Made by a program: the position numbers and the translations under genes. A stretch of 64,000 nt of DNA from Flaviflexus salsibiostraticola (GTDB taxonomy: Bacteria > Actinomycetota > Actinomycetes > Actinomycetales > Actinomycetaceae). This document shows positions 27,201-36,279 of this stretch, piece by piece (position 1 is the stretch's first letter; each line of letters opens with the position of its first letter). Below the pieces are notes generated by a model. It had not been told where the DNA came from. It saw only the letters and a list, made by a program, of their open reading frames with translations, and did not search any database. The DNA is taken from NCBI RefSeq assembly GCF_003952265.1, contig NZ_CP034438.1, forward strand, positions 2,232,001-2,296,000. The letters run 5' to 3'.

Positions 27201-27768
27201 GGTGGAGGCCATGCAGGCGATGCTGACCGGCGGCCGGAAGGACGAGCCCGAGCCGCCGCCCATCAAGCTCGATCTGCCGATCGAGGCGACCGTGCCCGAC
27301 TCGTACGTGCCGCAGGAGGGCCTGCGCCTCGACATCTACTCGAAGGTCGCCAACTCCTCGACCGAGGAGGAGCGCGACCAGATCCGCGCCGAGCTCGTCG
27401 ACCGGTATGGTCCGATCCCGCCCGCGGTTGAGCGCATGTTCCTCGTCGCCCAGATCCGGGAGACGATGCGGGCTGCAAAGCTCGAGGATGCGGTCGTCCA
27501 GGGCGAGTACCTGCGGCTCTACCCGGTCGCCCTGCCCGATTCGAGGCAGATGAGGCTCAAGCGCCTCCATCCCCGCGCCGTCGTGAAGCCTGCCGTGCGC
27601 TCCGTCCTCGTCCCCCTGCCGGTCACGGGCAAAGGCAGGCTCGGCTCAGCTCCCGAGCCGGTCATGAACGAGGACTTCGGCGACTGGTTCGCGGACCTCA
27701 TGAGGGCCGTGTTCCTGCCCGACGCGGAGGGCCGGGGTGGCAACAGCCCCGACGCCGCGGTCGGCTGA
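24202..27768 (+). CDS. mfd: Transcription-repair coupling factor Mfd
   Basis: Mfd removes RNA polymerase stalled at lesions and recruits UvrA. The 1188-residue protein shows the UvrB-like N-terminal module, the RNA-polymerase interaction domain (KPGDYIVHDRHGVGRFLR near residue 490), then the RecG-like translocase. Walker A is ISGDVGYGKTEIA and the DEEQ box is VIIDEEQRFGVEHKE. SMSATPIPRTLEM and GRVGRGRERAYAYF mark later helicase motifs, and a C-terminal TRCF D7 domain follows. Full length is normal. It starts at the pth stop and is followed by a lipoprotein gene and eno, as in mycobacteria. Confidence 0.97.
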   Translation: MEAVLGRLRNEPTLSELPLSRDKRLDVAMPLGLIPGALALLAKDGDRPTVVVTPTGRDGDELLGALAAYLPREELDILPSWETLPHERLSPRADTVATRLSVMRRLAHPEEFGRLSVLIVPIRSLLQPVVKGLGDMVPVRVRTGEEMELEALATALVDAAYVRVDMVESRGQFAIRGGILDVFPPTEPHPLRVEFFGDEIDEIRSFSVADQRSLEVVDEVYAPPCREILIDEAVRERARRAADSLPGARDMLEKIAQGIAVEGMESLAPVLTEGMHPIHELFDPASRVVVVQPERVFSRSQDLVATTEEFLAAAWSSAAAGGDVPLTVSDASFLEIEDVGRAIRGRGMAWWSFGGFTGDQELDSTKRAVEAQEPKPFHGDVDAALSEMGMLAAQGWWPTIVVEGGGLGRRIASELNKQDIPAEFVTELEEIPGVVTITAAPISTGFIIPGVRLAVLAASDITGRGGSSTKDMRKMPSRRRATVDPLQLKPGDYIVHDRHGVGRFLRMDSRPIDGTDGAMREYLVVEYAPSKRGMPGDQLWIPTDSLDLVSRYSGSEAPQVSKMGGADWAKAKAKARKATEQIAGELVRLYATRKATKGFQFSPDTPWQRELEDAFAYVETPDQLVTIDEVKRDMESPTPMDRLISGDVGYGKTEIAIRAAFKAVQDSKQVAVLVPTTLLVSQHLETFQERYAGFPVTVAGLSRFQSEEESEKVKAGIKDGSIDVVVGTHRLLTGSISFKDLGLVIIDEEQRFGVEHKETLTQLRANVDVLSMSATPIPRTLEMAVTGIREMSTLATPPEERHPILTYVGPYEEKQVSAAIRRELLRDGQVFYVHNRVQSIRAQAKKVEELVPEARVAVAHGKMSEKQLETVIQQFWDREVDVLVCTTIIETGLDISNANTLIVDNAERLGLSQLHQLRGRVGRGRERAYAYFLYPPDKAMTETAVARLRTISSHTQLGSGIQVAMKDLEIRGAGNLLGGEQSGHIAGVGFDLYVRMIAEQVEAMQAMLTGGRKDEPEPPPIKLDLPIEATVPDSYVPQEGLRLDIYSKVANSSTEEERDQIRAELVDRYGPIPPAVERMFLVAQIRETMRAAKLEDAVVQGEYLRLYPVALPDSRQMRLKRLHPRAVVKPAVRSVLVPLPVTGKGRLGSAPEPVMNEDFGDWFADLMRAVFLPDAEGRGGNSPDAAVG

Positions 27769-27817
27769 CACCATCTCGAGGGCCTATCATGGCCTCAGTC
27801 GAAAACTTGGAGGAACA

Positions 27818-28330
27818 GTGAAGAAGCTCGTCGCACTCGCCGCAGCAGGCCTGCTCATGGCCGGATGCTCGACGGATCCGTCAACGGCCGCGACCGTCAA
27901 CGGCTCGGAGATCAGCATCGACGATCTCGCGCAGGTCCAGGCGGACTTCCGTGAGCAGGGCGTCAACACCCTGGCGGACGGCGTGCTCAACATGATGATC
28001 AATGGCGAGATCGCCAACGACGTCATCGCGAGTGAGGGACTGGAGATGACGGGCGAGGGCCGCGAGGCCGTGTTCGGTCAGCTCGGTCTCAACCCGGCAG
28101 GCGACTACTCGGAGCCGACGGACGCGATGATCGACTTCCTCGCCTTCACCCTCCTGACCGACGCGGGGCTGTACACCCCAGACGACATCCGCCCGGTGCT
28201 CGATGCGCTCGGCGAGGCCGACGTCGAGGTCAATCCGCGCTTCGGTGAATGGGATGCGGAGAACTTCGCGATCGCACGCCCGGATCGCAGCTACCTCACC
28301 TCGGAGGAGACGACCGGCTTCGGTTTCTGA
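27818..28330 (+). CDS. Small exported lipoprotein, SurA/PpiC-N-like
   Basis: The 170-residue product begins at GTG 27818 with GGAGG 5 bases upstream. The signal ends with the lipobox LLMAGCSTDP. The segment ATVNGSEISIDDLAQVQADF resembles the N-terminal helix-strand of SurA-like chaperones and foldases, but no prolyl isomerase domain follows. It lies between mfd and eno, where mycobacteria also keep a lipoprotein gene (lpqU), though the two are not obviously homologous. The function is unknown. Confidence 0.72.
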   Translation: MKKLVALAAAGLLMAGCSTDPSTAATVNGSEISIDDLAQVQADFREQGVNTLADGVLNMMINGEIANDVIASEGLEMTGEGREAVFGQLGLNPAGDYSEPTDAMIDFLAFTLLTDAGLYTPDDIRPVLDALGEADVEVNPRFGEWDAENFAIARPDRSYLTSEETTGFGF

Positions 28331-28339
28331 GGCGGTTCA

Positions 28340-28362
28340 GCACGCCACGACCGCTGGCGTGC
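28340..28362 (+). terminator. Hairpin after the mfd-lipoprotein unit
   Basis: GCACGCCA (28340-28347) pairs with TGGCGTGC (28355-28362) around a 7-base loop, 10 bases after the lipoprotein stop, followed by a T-containing stretch (ACTTTCGTT). Confidence 0.5.
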
Positions 28363-28434
28363 ACTTTCGTTCACGCTTCGGTGAATTTGGCCTCTTGGAT
28401 GACAAGTCCCGGGTGAAAACCGGGCGGGCGGGAC

Positions 28435-28440
28435 TAGACT
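28435..28440 (+). promoter_or_regulatory. Putative -10 element of eno
   Basis: TAGACT at 28435-28440 lies about 46 bases before the eno GTG and fits an actinobacterial housekeeping -10. The -35 region is weak. Confidence 0.4.
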
Positions 28441-28453
28441 GGGCGGTGGTTAA

Positions 28454-29767
<1,314 letters not shown>

Positions 29768-29830
29768 TCGCGTCTGAGGACGACATAGTTCGACGGCACG
29801 TGTAGAAGACACGGTCGGCCGACGACACAG

Positions 29831-29866
29831 AGACCGGCCCTGCAGGACATCCTGCGGGGCCGGTCT
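29831..29866 (+). terminator. Rho-independent terminator of eno
   Basis: AGACCGGCCC plus GCAGG (29831-29846) pairs with CCTGC plus GGGCCGGTCT (29851-29866), a stem of about 16 bp with one wobble and an ACAT loop. Confidence 0.75.
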
Positions 29867-29871
29867 ACTAT
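29866..29871 (+). promoter_or_regulatory. Putative -10 of a leaderless ftsB-like transcript
   Basis: TACTAT at 29866-29871 lies 7 bases before ATG 29879 and directly after the eno terminator. No ribosome binding site is present. Confidence 0.4.
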
Positions 29872-29878
29872 TGACCAT

Positions 29879-30478
29879 ATGAATTCTCGACGCCCAGGCT
29901 CGTCCCGCGGCCCGACACGGCCGGGTGCGATCAGACGCACCCAGAGGAGTTCGGAGACGCCGCCGGCCGTCGAGGAGGAGCCGCGCCTCAAGAAGGAGCG
30001 CACGCGTCGGTCGCTCGTCATCGGTGCGGACAGGCCGCGGGCGTTCTCGCTGCGCCTCCTCGCGATCGTCCTGACGGCGATGCTGGCCGTCATCATCATC
30101 GCCCCGACGCTGTCGAACTACCTCGACCAGCAGCAGCGCCTCCGGGAGCTCAACACCTCGGTTGAGGAGGCCCGCGCCCGGGTCCGCACCCTCGAGGCTG
30201 AGGTCATCCTCTGGAATGATGACGACTACGTCCGCGCCCAGGCGCGCGAGCGGCTCGGCTACGTCAAGCCGGGGGAGGTGCTCTACGTCGTCAACGACCC
30301 CGAGGAGGGGACTCCCGAGGATCATCGCCGGGCGTTGGAGATGGAGCTCGAATACAACCGCAGGGCGGCAACGCCCTGGTTCACGACCATGTGGGATTCG
30401 CTCTCGGTGACGGGATACAGCGACAGAGATGCGGCCGAATCGGCCGACGAATCAGACCAGGAAGAGGGCACGGAGTGA
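29879..30478 (+). CDS. Septum formation initiator (DivIC/FtsB-like) protein
   Basis: The 199-residue bitopic protein has a basic cytoplasmic N-terminus (about 55 residues), one membrane helix (about 57-78), a short coiled coil (LDQQQRLRELNTSVEEARAR) and the conserved DDYVRAQARERLGYVKPGE block. This is the DivIC/FtsB architecture of the divisome FtsB-FtsL-FtsQ complex. A charged, disordered C-terminus is longer than usual. It follows eno and precedes DUF501 and ppx/gppA, matching the mycobacterial order. The stop overlaps the next GTG start. Confidence 0.88.
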   Translation: MNSRRPGSSRGPTRPGAIRRTQRSSETPPAVEEEPRLKKERTRRSLVIGADRPRAFSLRLLAIVLTAMLAVIIIAPTLSNYLDQQQRLRELNTSVEEARARVRTLEAEVILWNDDDYVRAQARERLGYVKPGEVLYVVNDPEEGTPEDHRRALEMELEYNRRAATPWFTTMWDSLSVTGYSDRDAAESADESDQEEGTE

Positions 30479-30978
30479 CCGTCTCAGATAAGGACATCGC
30501 CTCGCTCGAGCGGCAGCTGGGGCGTGTGCCCCGTGGCGTCATCGCCATCGCCGCACGCTGCGGCTGCGGGGAGCCGACCGTCGTCGAGACGGCCCCCCGC
30601 CTCGAGGACGGCACGCCGTTCCCGACTCTCTACTACCTGACCCACCCCCAGATCGTCCTCGAGGTGTCTCGCCTCGAAGGCAGCCACATCATGGCCGAGC
30701 TGACGGAGCGTCTCGAGACCGACGAGCAGCTCGCCGAGCAGTACCGCGCCGCCCACGAGGATTACCTCGCCCGCCGCCGTACCCACGGCATTGTCGATGA
30801 GATCGAGGGAGTCTCGGCCGGCGGCATGCCGAACCGCGTCAAGTGCCTCCATGCCCTCGTCGGCCACAGCCTCGCAGTCGGTCCCGGCATCAACCCCATC
30901 GGCGACCTCGCACTCGACATGATCGAGTGGACGGTCGAGGGCTGCACATGCAGCCGAGACGAGGCCCCGTCCTCCTAG
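30475..30978 (+). CDS. DUF501 family protein
   Basis: The 167-residue soluble protein starts at GTG 30475, overlapping the previous stop (GTGA). It contains the DUF501 landmarks RCGCGEPTVVETAPRL, FPTLYYLTHP, SRLEGSHIM and GGMPNRVKCLHALVGHSLA, ending in a Cys-containing WTVEGCTC. Several conserved Cys and His residues (C24-C26 region, KCLHALVGH, C-terminal CTC) suggest a metal site, which is inference. The family is widespread in actinobacteria between the DivIC-like gene and ppx and has no established function. Confidence 0.88.
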   Translation: MTVSDKDIASLERQLGRVPRGVIAIAARCGCGEPTVVETAPRLEDGTPFPTLYYLTHPQIVLEVSRLEGSHIMAELTERLETDEQLAEQYRAAHEDYLARRRTHGIVDEIEGVSAGGMPNRVKCLHALVGHSLAVGPGINPIGDLALDMIEWTVEGCTCSRDEAPSS

Positions 30979-31124
30979 ACAGGACCGGCGGGACAGGCGC
31001 GTCGACCGGGACGCTACGCGGGCGGCAGGCCGGCGAGGCGGCCGCCGTGCAGATTCCTGCCGCCTCAGAGAAATGTCACCGTTTGGGACTCGAAACCGCC
31101 TCCGGTTCGTGGCAGTCTTGAACG

Positions 31125-32066
31125 GTGAAAGTTGCGGGAATCGACTGCGGAACGAACTCTATCCGCCTCCTCATCGCCGACATCGAACCGGGCAGGCCGC
31201 TGCGGGACCTTGAGCGGACGATGCAGATCGTCAGGCTCGGCCAGGGCGTCGACCGGACGGGCAGATTCGCGGAGGATGCGCTGGAGCGCACCTTCGCCTC
31301 GGCCGAATACTATGCGGAGCTGTGCCGCCAGCATGAGGTCGAGGACATCAGGTTCGTCGCCACCTCGGCCACGCGCGACGCGGAGAACCGCGATGTCTTC
31401 ATCACCGGCATCGAGCAGCGCCTCGGCGTGACCCCCCAGGTCATCTCCGGCCAGCGTGAGGCCCAGCTGTCCTTCGCGGGGGCCACCTCCGTCATCGACG
31501 CCACCGATCCTGTCGCCGTCGTCGACCTGGGCGGAGGGTCGACCGAGATCGTCGTCGGCACTGCCGCGGAGGGTGTCACCGGCTCGTACTCGATGAACAT
31601 CGGCTGTGTACGGATGCAGGAGCGGCACTTCACAGCCGACCCGCCCACGCCTGAGCAGATCGAATCGGCCCGCCGCGACATTCGGGCCGCCCTCGACCAG
31701 GCCCTCGAGCGGGTTGATATCTCCCGGGCGACGAACGTCGTCGGCCTCGCCGGCACCGTGACAACTTTGACGGCTCGAGCTCTCGGACTCTCCACCTATG
31801 ACCCCGCCGCCATTGATGGCGCCCGCCTCACGCTCGACCAGGTGTACGAAGCCTGTGACTGGCTCATGACAGCAGGCAGGGATGAGCGGGCAGCCGAGGG
31901 CTACATGCATCCGGGCCGGATCGACGTCATCGCGGCGGGGGCGCTCGTCTGGTCCGAGGTGGTGAGGCGATGCGCGGAGGAGATGCCGGGACTCACCTCC
32001 GTGACGGCCTCCGAGCACGACATCCTCGACGGCATCGCCCTGTGGGCGGCCGGCCTCATCGCCTAG
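31125..32066 (+). CDS. Exopolyphosphatase / pppGpp phosphohydrolase (Ppx/GppA family)
   Basis: This actin-like ATPase-fold protein of 313 residues has VAGIDCGTNSIRLLIADI at the N-terminus (phosphate 1), ATSATRDAENRD, the catalytic Glu region ISGQREAQLSFAGA, and VVDLGGGSTEIVVG (phosphate 2). The family hydrolyses polyphosphate or pppGpp. Actinobacterial short forms without the C-terminal HD domain, like this one, have been reported with exopolyphosphatase activity. A PPK2 gene elsewhere in the window makes polyphosphate metabolism a plausible theme. The GTG start at 31125 follows a 146-base gap without other features. Confidence 0.9.
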   Translation: MKVAGIDCGTNSIRLLIADIEPGRPLRDLERTMQIVRLGQGVDRTGRFAEDALERTFASAEYYAELCRQHEVEDIRFVATSATRDAENRDVFITGIEQRLGVTPQVISGQREAQLSFAGATSVIDATDPVAVVDLGGGSTEIVVGTAAEGVTGSYSMNIGCVRMQERHFTADPPTPEQIESARRDIRAALDQALERVDISRATNVVGLAGTVTTLTARALGLSTYDPAAIDGARLTLDQVYEACDWLMTAGRDERAAEGYMHPGRIDVIAAGALVWSEVVRRCAEEMPGLTSVTASEHDILDGIALWAAGLIA

Positions 32067-32143
32067 TACCGCAGCCTTCCCTCGCAGAGCGGGACACGGT
32101 TTACAGATAGAACCATGGATCGCTATATTCGGTGCTCGTCGGG

Positions 32144-33490
32144 TTAGTCACGCGGCTCGTCGATGTTGGGCCTGCCGTCGAGACGGATCTCGTCGTCGGT
32201 CGCGTCGCCGTCCTCGTCGATGTCGATGTTCGGGCGGCCGTCGAGGCGGATCTTGTCTTCGGTGGCGTCGTGGAGAGGTGCCGGTCCGCGGCTGCGGCTG
32301 TGGGCCCGCATCCGCAGGGCGATTGCGCCGAGGACGGCGGCGATGACGGAGCCGAGGATGACGGCGATGCGAGCAAAGCCCGCGTACGGATGGTCCGGCT
32401 CGAAGGAGAGTGAGGCGATAAGGAGGGACACGGTGAAGCCGACCCCGGAGACGAGAGAGACGGCTGCGATGTCGGCAAGGTAGAGGTGCTTGCCGAGCTT
32501 CAGCCCGAAGACCTTCGTGATGAGGGCGGTGCCGCCCCAGATTCCGAGGAACTTGCCCAGTGGCAGAGCAAGGAAGATACCGATGGCGACGGGGTTCGTC
32601 AGCATCGCGACGAAGCCGCCGGAGTCGACGATATTCACGCCGGCCGCAAAGAACGCGAAGATCGGCAGGACGATGCCGGCGGACCAGAACTCGAACCGCT
32701 CACCGAAGTGCTCTGTCAGCGGCCTGTCCTCGCCGGCCCGCGCGAGGGCCGGGACGCTGAGTCCCATGAGCACGCCGGCGATCGTGGCGTGGATGCCGGC
32801 GGAGTGCATGGCGGCCCAGGCGATAATCGCGAGCGGCCAGAGCAGCCACCAGGAGGTGAGGCCCCGGCGGAGCAGCACGGCGAAGATGGCGATGGCGGCG
32901 AAGGAGGCGGCGAGCCAGGGAAGCGAGATGTGATCGGTGAAGAAGACGGCGATGATCGTGATGCCGAGGAGGTCGTCGACGACCGCGAGGGTGAGGAGGA
33001 AGATCCGGGCGGCGGTGGGCAGTCCTTTTCCGAAGAGCCCGAGCACCGCGAGCGCGAAGGCGATATCCGTCGCCACGGGGATCGCCCATCCGTCATAGAC
33101 TCCCGAGCCGGAGATCGCGATGATCGAGACGTAGACGAGCACGGGCCCTGCCATGCCGCAGACGGCCGCGATCATGGGGACGAGCGCCTGGCGCATGTCT
33201 CGCAGGCTTCCCGTCACGAACTCAGTCTTGAGCTCGAGTCCGACGACGAAGAAGAAGATGGCGAGGAGACCGTCCGACGCCCACGAGGAGATCGACAGGT
33301 CGAGGTGGAGGGACGAGGGCCCGACGATTGTGTTCGACAGGGTCGCGTAACCCTCCCGCAGCGGCGAATTGGCCCAGATAAGGGCAATGGCGGCTCCGAG
33401 CAGAAGGATCCCGCCGGCGAAGGTCTCCGAATGCAGCTTGTCTCGATACCATGCGACCGGGTTTGTGGCCGTGCTCAATGCGCTCTCCAT
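32144..33490 (-). CDS. nhaA: Na+/H+ antiporter NhaA
   Basis: This inner-membrane antiporter exchanges two protons for one sodium ion. The paired Asp of the transport site are in LTLAVVDDLLGITIIAVFF. Eleven to twelve helices cover residues about 20-390, with PVATDIAFALAVLGL and GVGFTVSLLIASLSF present. The unusual cytoplasmic tail holds two copies of DATxDxIRLDGRPNID in the last 45 residues. Length, 448 residues, exceeds E. coli NhaA (388) mainly because of this tail. It stands alone and is convergent with ppx/gppA. Confidence 0.95.
   Translation of the reverse strand: MESALSTATNPVAWYRDKLHSETFAGGILLLGAAIALIWANSPLREGYATLSNTIVGPSSLHLDLSISSWASDGLLAIFFFVVGLELKTEFVTGSLRDMRQALVPMIAAVCGMAGPVLVYVSIIAISGSGVYDGWAIPVATDIAFALAVLGLFGKGLPTAARIFLLTLAVVDDLLGITIIAVFFTDHISLPWLAASFAAIAIFAVLLRRGLTSWWLLWPLAIIAWAAMHSAGIHATIAGVLMGLSVPALARAGEDRPLTEHFGERFEFWSAGIVLPIFAFFAAGVNIVDSGGFVAMLTNPVAIGIFLALPLGKFLGIWGGTALITKVFGLKLGKHLYLADIAAVSLVSGVGFTVSLLIASLSFEPDHPYAGFARIAVILGSVIAAVLGAIALRMRAHSRSRGPAPLHDATEDKIRLDGRPNIDIDEDGDATDDEIRLDGRPNIDEPRD
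32155..32270 (-). repeat. In-frame duplication encoding the acidic/basic tail of NhaA
   Basis: Two related coding units, each specifying DAT-D-IRLDGRPNID with spacing of about 20 codons, lie at roughly 32157-32203 and 32226-32271. The unit is separated by DIDEDG. The DNA copies are similar but diverged by several silent changes. Confidence 0.55.
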
Positions 33491-33584
33491 TCTGGTACTG
33501 ATGTCATCTCACTCTAGATCTCTTCGGTCCCACTGGGCCGCAGATTCCAGGAACGGAGCACTCGTTGGGCATAATGTCCATGTT

Positions 33585-33658
33585 GCCCCCGTAGCCCAAT
33601 CGGCAGAGGCAGTCGACTTAAAATCGACTCAGTGAGGGTTCGAGTCCCTCCGGGGGTA
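33585..33658 (+). tRNA. tRNA with TAA anticodon (Leu) and short variable region
   Basis: The acceptor arms are GCCCCCG (33585-33591) and CGGGGGT (33651-33657) with a G1-U72 wobble. The anticodon stem GTCGA/TCGAC encloses CTTAAAA with anticodon TAA at 33619-33621. The T arm is GAGGG-TTCGAGT-CCCTC. The variable region is only TCAGT (33629-33633), whereas bacterial tRNA-Leu normally has a long variable arm. Discriminator is A33658; CCA is not encoded (CGA follows). The reading of UUA is clear from the anticodon; leucine identity is assumed. Confidence 0.85.
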
Positions 33659-33667
33659 CGAGTTGAT

Positions 33668-34330
33668 TCAGCAGGCTGTGGGATCGGATTCCCAGCAGTG
33701 TTGGACGAGCTCGGCGAGGACGTCGAGGTCGATGTCCTCCAGCCTGTTGACGTACACGCAGCTGACGGCTCGCATGTGCTTGCCGAGCCTGGCGAGGAGC
33801 TCATCGCTGCGCGGCGACGACTGGAGCCCATAGAGGCTGATCGACGCCTTCCGAGGGCTGAAGCCCAGATGGAAGGTATCGCCCTCCCGGCCAGTCGCAT
33901 ACCGATAGTGCACCTGGCCGTAGCCGACCATGCTCGGCCCCCACATGACGGGCTCCTCCCCGGTCACCGCTGTGAAGATCTCCAGCAGTGTTCTGCCCTG
34001 CTCGATCCTCGCAGGCCAGGGGAGCGACGCGATCCAGTCGGCTGGGCTCTCACCTGTCGGGGCCGTCTTGATGTCGGGAGCGCTCTGGCCAGTGGCCCCG
34101 CGGGTATAAACCGGCTCCTTCGCCTGCGGTATCGCCCCCGTCAGGCCCATGCCCCTCTCCTGCAGCGCGGCATGCACGCGGAGCAGCCCCGCCCTGCCGG
34201 CGCCGTGGAGCGAAAGAAGGTCGGCGAAGTCCGCTCCATCGAGCGACTCCAGGTCGGTGTAGCCCGCGCCGGCAACGGCATCACGCAGCGGCCTCGACAG
34301 TCCAGGTAGTGATTCCAGTGGCGTTCCCAT
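33668..34330 (-). CDS. DUF1801 domain protein with N-terminal helix-hairpin-helix-like segment
   Basis: The 220-residue protein has an N-terminal helical segment LPGLSRPLRDAVAGAGY typical of short helix-hairpin-helix folds (residues 8-60). It is followed by a DUF1801/YdhG-like domain: SPADWIASLPWPARIEQG, then EEPVMWGPSMVGYGQVHYRY and FHLGFSPRKASISLYG. DUF1801 proteins are related to frataxin-like folds and are mostly uncharacterised. No neighbours suggest a role; a tRNA gene lies 9 bases beyond its stop. Confidence 0.78.
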   Translation of the reverse strand: MGTPLESLPGLSRPLRDAVAGAGYTDLESLDGADFADLLSLHGAGRAGLLRVHAALQERGMGLTGAIPQAKEPVYTRGATGQSAPDIKTAPTGESPADWIASLPWPARIEQGRTLLEIFTAVTGEEPVMWGPSMVGYGQVHYRYATGREGDTFHLGFSPRKASISLYGLQSSPRSDELLARLGKHMRAVSCVYVNRLEDIDLDVLAELVQHCWESDPTAC

Positions 34331-34435
34331 AGGTCACAAACTAGCGCAGGCCGCGCACGCCGTCACCAGGATCGACGAGCGTCGTCAGTCCGACGCCGTG
34401 ACGGCCACTGAATCGGCTCCGGAGAGGCGAACCGG

Positions 34436-35629
34436 TCAGGACAGGAGCGTCTCGCCGATGTAGCCGCCCTCCGCGCATCCCGGCGGGATCGCGAACACGG
34501 CCGAGCCGATCGGCTCGGTCCATTGGTTGAGCAGGTCGAGTTCCGCGAGCCGCGTCTGGATCGGCACGTATTGCCTGTCGACGTCGGCCTGGAACGACGT
34601 GAAGATCTGTCCCGCGTTCGACACGTCGCTGCTCGGCGGGGTGTCATCGTAGTTGTAGGCGCGCCGAAAGATCCGCTCCTCGGGATTGTCGGATCGTGCG
34701 CGGCGCATGTGGGCATACTCGGCGATGACGGGCAGGCCAAGACTCGTCACGGCTTCGAAGTCGGGTTCGTCGTGCTCGTTCGTGCCGGTGAGCGGGGCAC
34801 CGCTGTCCTGGAAGCGGCCCACGGACTGTTCACGGCCGGGCCGATCGACCTCATCCCATGTCTCGAGGTTCATGTCGATGCGGCGGATGACGATGCTCGT
34901 GCCGTTCGCGAGCCAGCCGTCCGTCGACCATACGAGCCTGTTGAACTCGTCCGTGCCGGGCCGAGGGTTGACGGTCCCATCCAGCTGGCCGAAGAGGTTC
35001 CGCATCGTCGCGTTCTCCGGCATCGAACCCGCCGCCCGGCGGAATCCCTTCTGGAGCCAGCGCAGCGACGCGAAGCTCCGCGTGTCCTTGAGGATCATGC
35101 GGGCTGCGTGCGAGACGGTGACGGGATCATCGGCGGCGATCTGGATGAGGAGGTCGCCCTCGCTCCAGGCGGGGTCGAGGTTGTCGATCTCGAAGGCGGG
35201 AAGCGGGCCGAGCCAGTTCGGGACCGCCGCCGGGTCGGCTCTCCGCACGAACTCCCGGCCGAAGCCGAACGTGATGGTGAGCCGCGCGGGGACGAGGGCG
35301 AGCTCAGGCTCGGAGTCGGCCAGTGCCGGCCGGCCGGCAGTCAGCCTCTCGGCGTCGTCCGTCAGGAGCCTCATGAGCTTCCTCAGCCCGTCACGGTCGA
35401 CCCCATCCTTGAGGTCGAACGCATAGAAGGAGCCGTACGCCTGCGGGATCATGGCGATCCCCGCCTGGTGGGCCCCATGGAAGGGTATGGTCTGCTCGCC
35501 CTGGGTGGCCTGCTCGGATTGGGATGCGACGGCGCGGTCGATGCCGATGGCCGCCACGGCGCCCAATCCTGCACCCGCTCCGAGGAGAAGACCCCGCCGG
35601 GTCAGGGCCCCGTCACTCTGCTCGCTCAT
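34436..35629 (-). CDS. Tat-exported DyP-type haem peroxidase (EfeB-like)
   Basis: A twin-arginine signal (LTRRGLLLGAGAGLGAVAA) precedes a 350-residue peroxidase domain. The DyP fingerprint GxxDG is present as FGQLDGTVNP, and the proximal haem His is likely in GLPVIAEYAHMRRA. The C-terminal IFTSFQADVDRQYVPIQTRL and ENATMRNLFG blocks match the EfeB/YcdB subgroup, which acts on haem or dyes and with EfeUO in iron uptake. EfeU and EfeO are absent here. The start overlaps the upstream copper chaperone gene by 4 bases. Confidence 0.9.
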   Translation of the reverse strand: MSEQSDGALTRRGLLLGAGAGLGAVAAIGIDRAVASQSEQATQGEQTIPFHGAHQAGIAMIPQAYGSFYAFDLKDGVDRDGLRKLMRLLTDDAERLTAGRPALADSEPELALVPARLTITFGFGREFVRRADPAAVPNWLGPLPAFEIDNLDPAWSEGDLLIQIAADDPVTVSHAARMILKDTRSFASLRWLQKGFRRAAGSMPENATMRNLFGQLDGTVNPRPGTDEFNRLVWSTDGWLANGTSIVIRRIDMNLETWDEVDRPGREQSVGRFQDSGAPLTGTNEHDEPDFEAVTSLGLPVIAEYAHMRRARSDNPEERIFRRAYNYDDTPPSSDVSNAGQIFTSFQADVDRQYVPIQTRLAELDLLNQWTEPIGSAVFAIPPGCAEGGYIGETLLS

Positions 35630-36114
35630 TCGCTGTCGTGGTAGCTCTCGTTCGCGCCGGCGTACTCCTTCGCCGTCGCCTCAAACGTGAACGTGTCCCC
35701 GCTGTCGAGCGTTGCGGCAAACGTGATGACATCGCCGGGTTCGATCGGCTGGATCAGTCCCATGAGCATGAGATGGTTGCCGCCGGGTTCGAGGAGAAGC
35801 TCCCCGCCGGCCTCGATAGAGAACCCGCCGGACATCTCCTGCATGATCATCTGCCCGTCCTCGCCCATGACGGTCTCATGGAGTTCGACGCGGTCCGCCG
35901 CCGTCGACGTGACGGAGGTGATCGCAATGGGCTCGTCACCGTCGTAGGAGAGCGTTCCGAACGCGCTCGTCATCGCCTCGTCCGAGGCCTTGACCCAGGC
36001 ATCCCCAATCGAGATCTCTGCCGAGGGAGCGTCAGGCTCCTCATCCGAGCAGGCCGCCAGGGCTATGAGTGCCGCAGCTGCGACAGCCGCACCACGCGTA
36101 TACGTCCGCATCAT
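35626..36114 (-). CDS. PCu(A)C-type copper chaperone lipoprotein
   Basis: The 162-residue lipoprotein has a signal ending IALAACSDEE. The PCu(A)C copper motif follows: ELHETVMGEDGQMIMQEM and GGNHLMLMGL give the H-x(n)-M ... H-x-M set. Such proteins deliver Cu(I) to oxidases outside the membrane. The ATG at 36114 is taken as start (GAAG upstream); 36111 is an equal alternative. It is cotranscribed with, and precedes, the DyP peroxidase. That combination suggests a combined copper/haem oxidative function, which is inference. Confidence 0.85.
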   Translation of the reverse strand: MMRTYTRGAAVAAAALIALAACSDEEPDAPSAEISIGDAWVKASDEAMTSAFGTLSYDGDEPIAITSVTSTAADRVELHETVMGEDGQMIMQEMSGGFSIEAGGELLLEPGGNHLMLMGLIQPIEPGDVITFAATLDSGDTFTFEATAKEYAGANESYHDSE

Positions 36115-36279
36115 TTCTTCTTTCGCGATCGTCGATCGGAGGAACTCCATTGTCCCGCCGTCCTTGCACAATTCAGCATACACAAGGCCTTGAAGGCGAC
36201 GTTTGACGCGGTATGACTGTGTTCGATAACCGGGCTGTGGGCGTGGGACTGATGCTCGTTCGCTGAGCGTTGAATCGTC

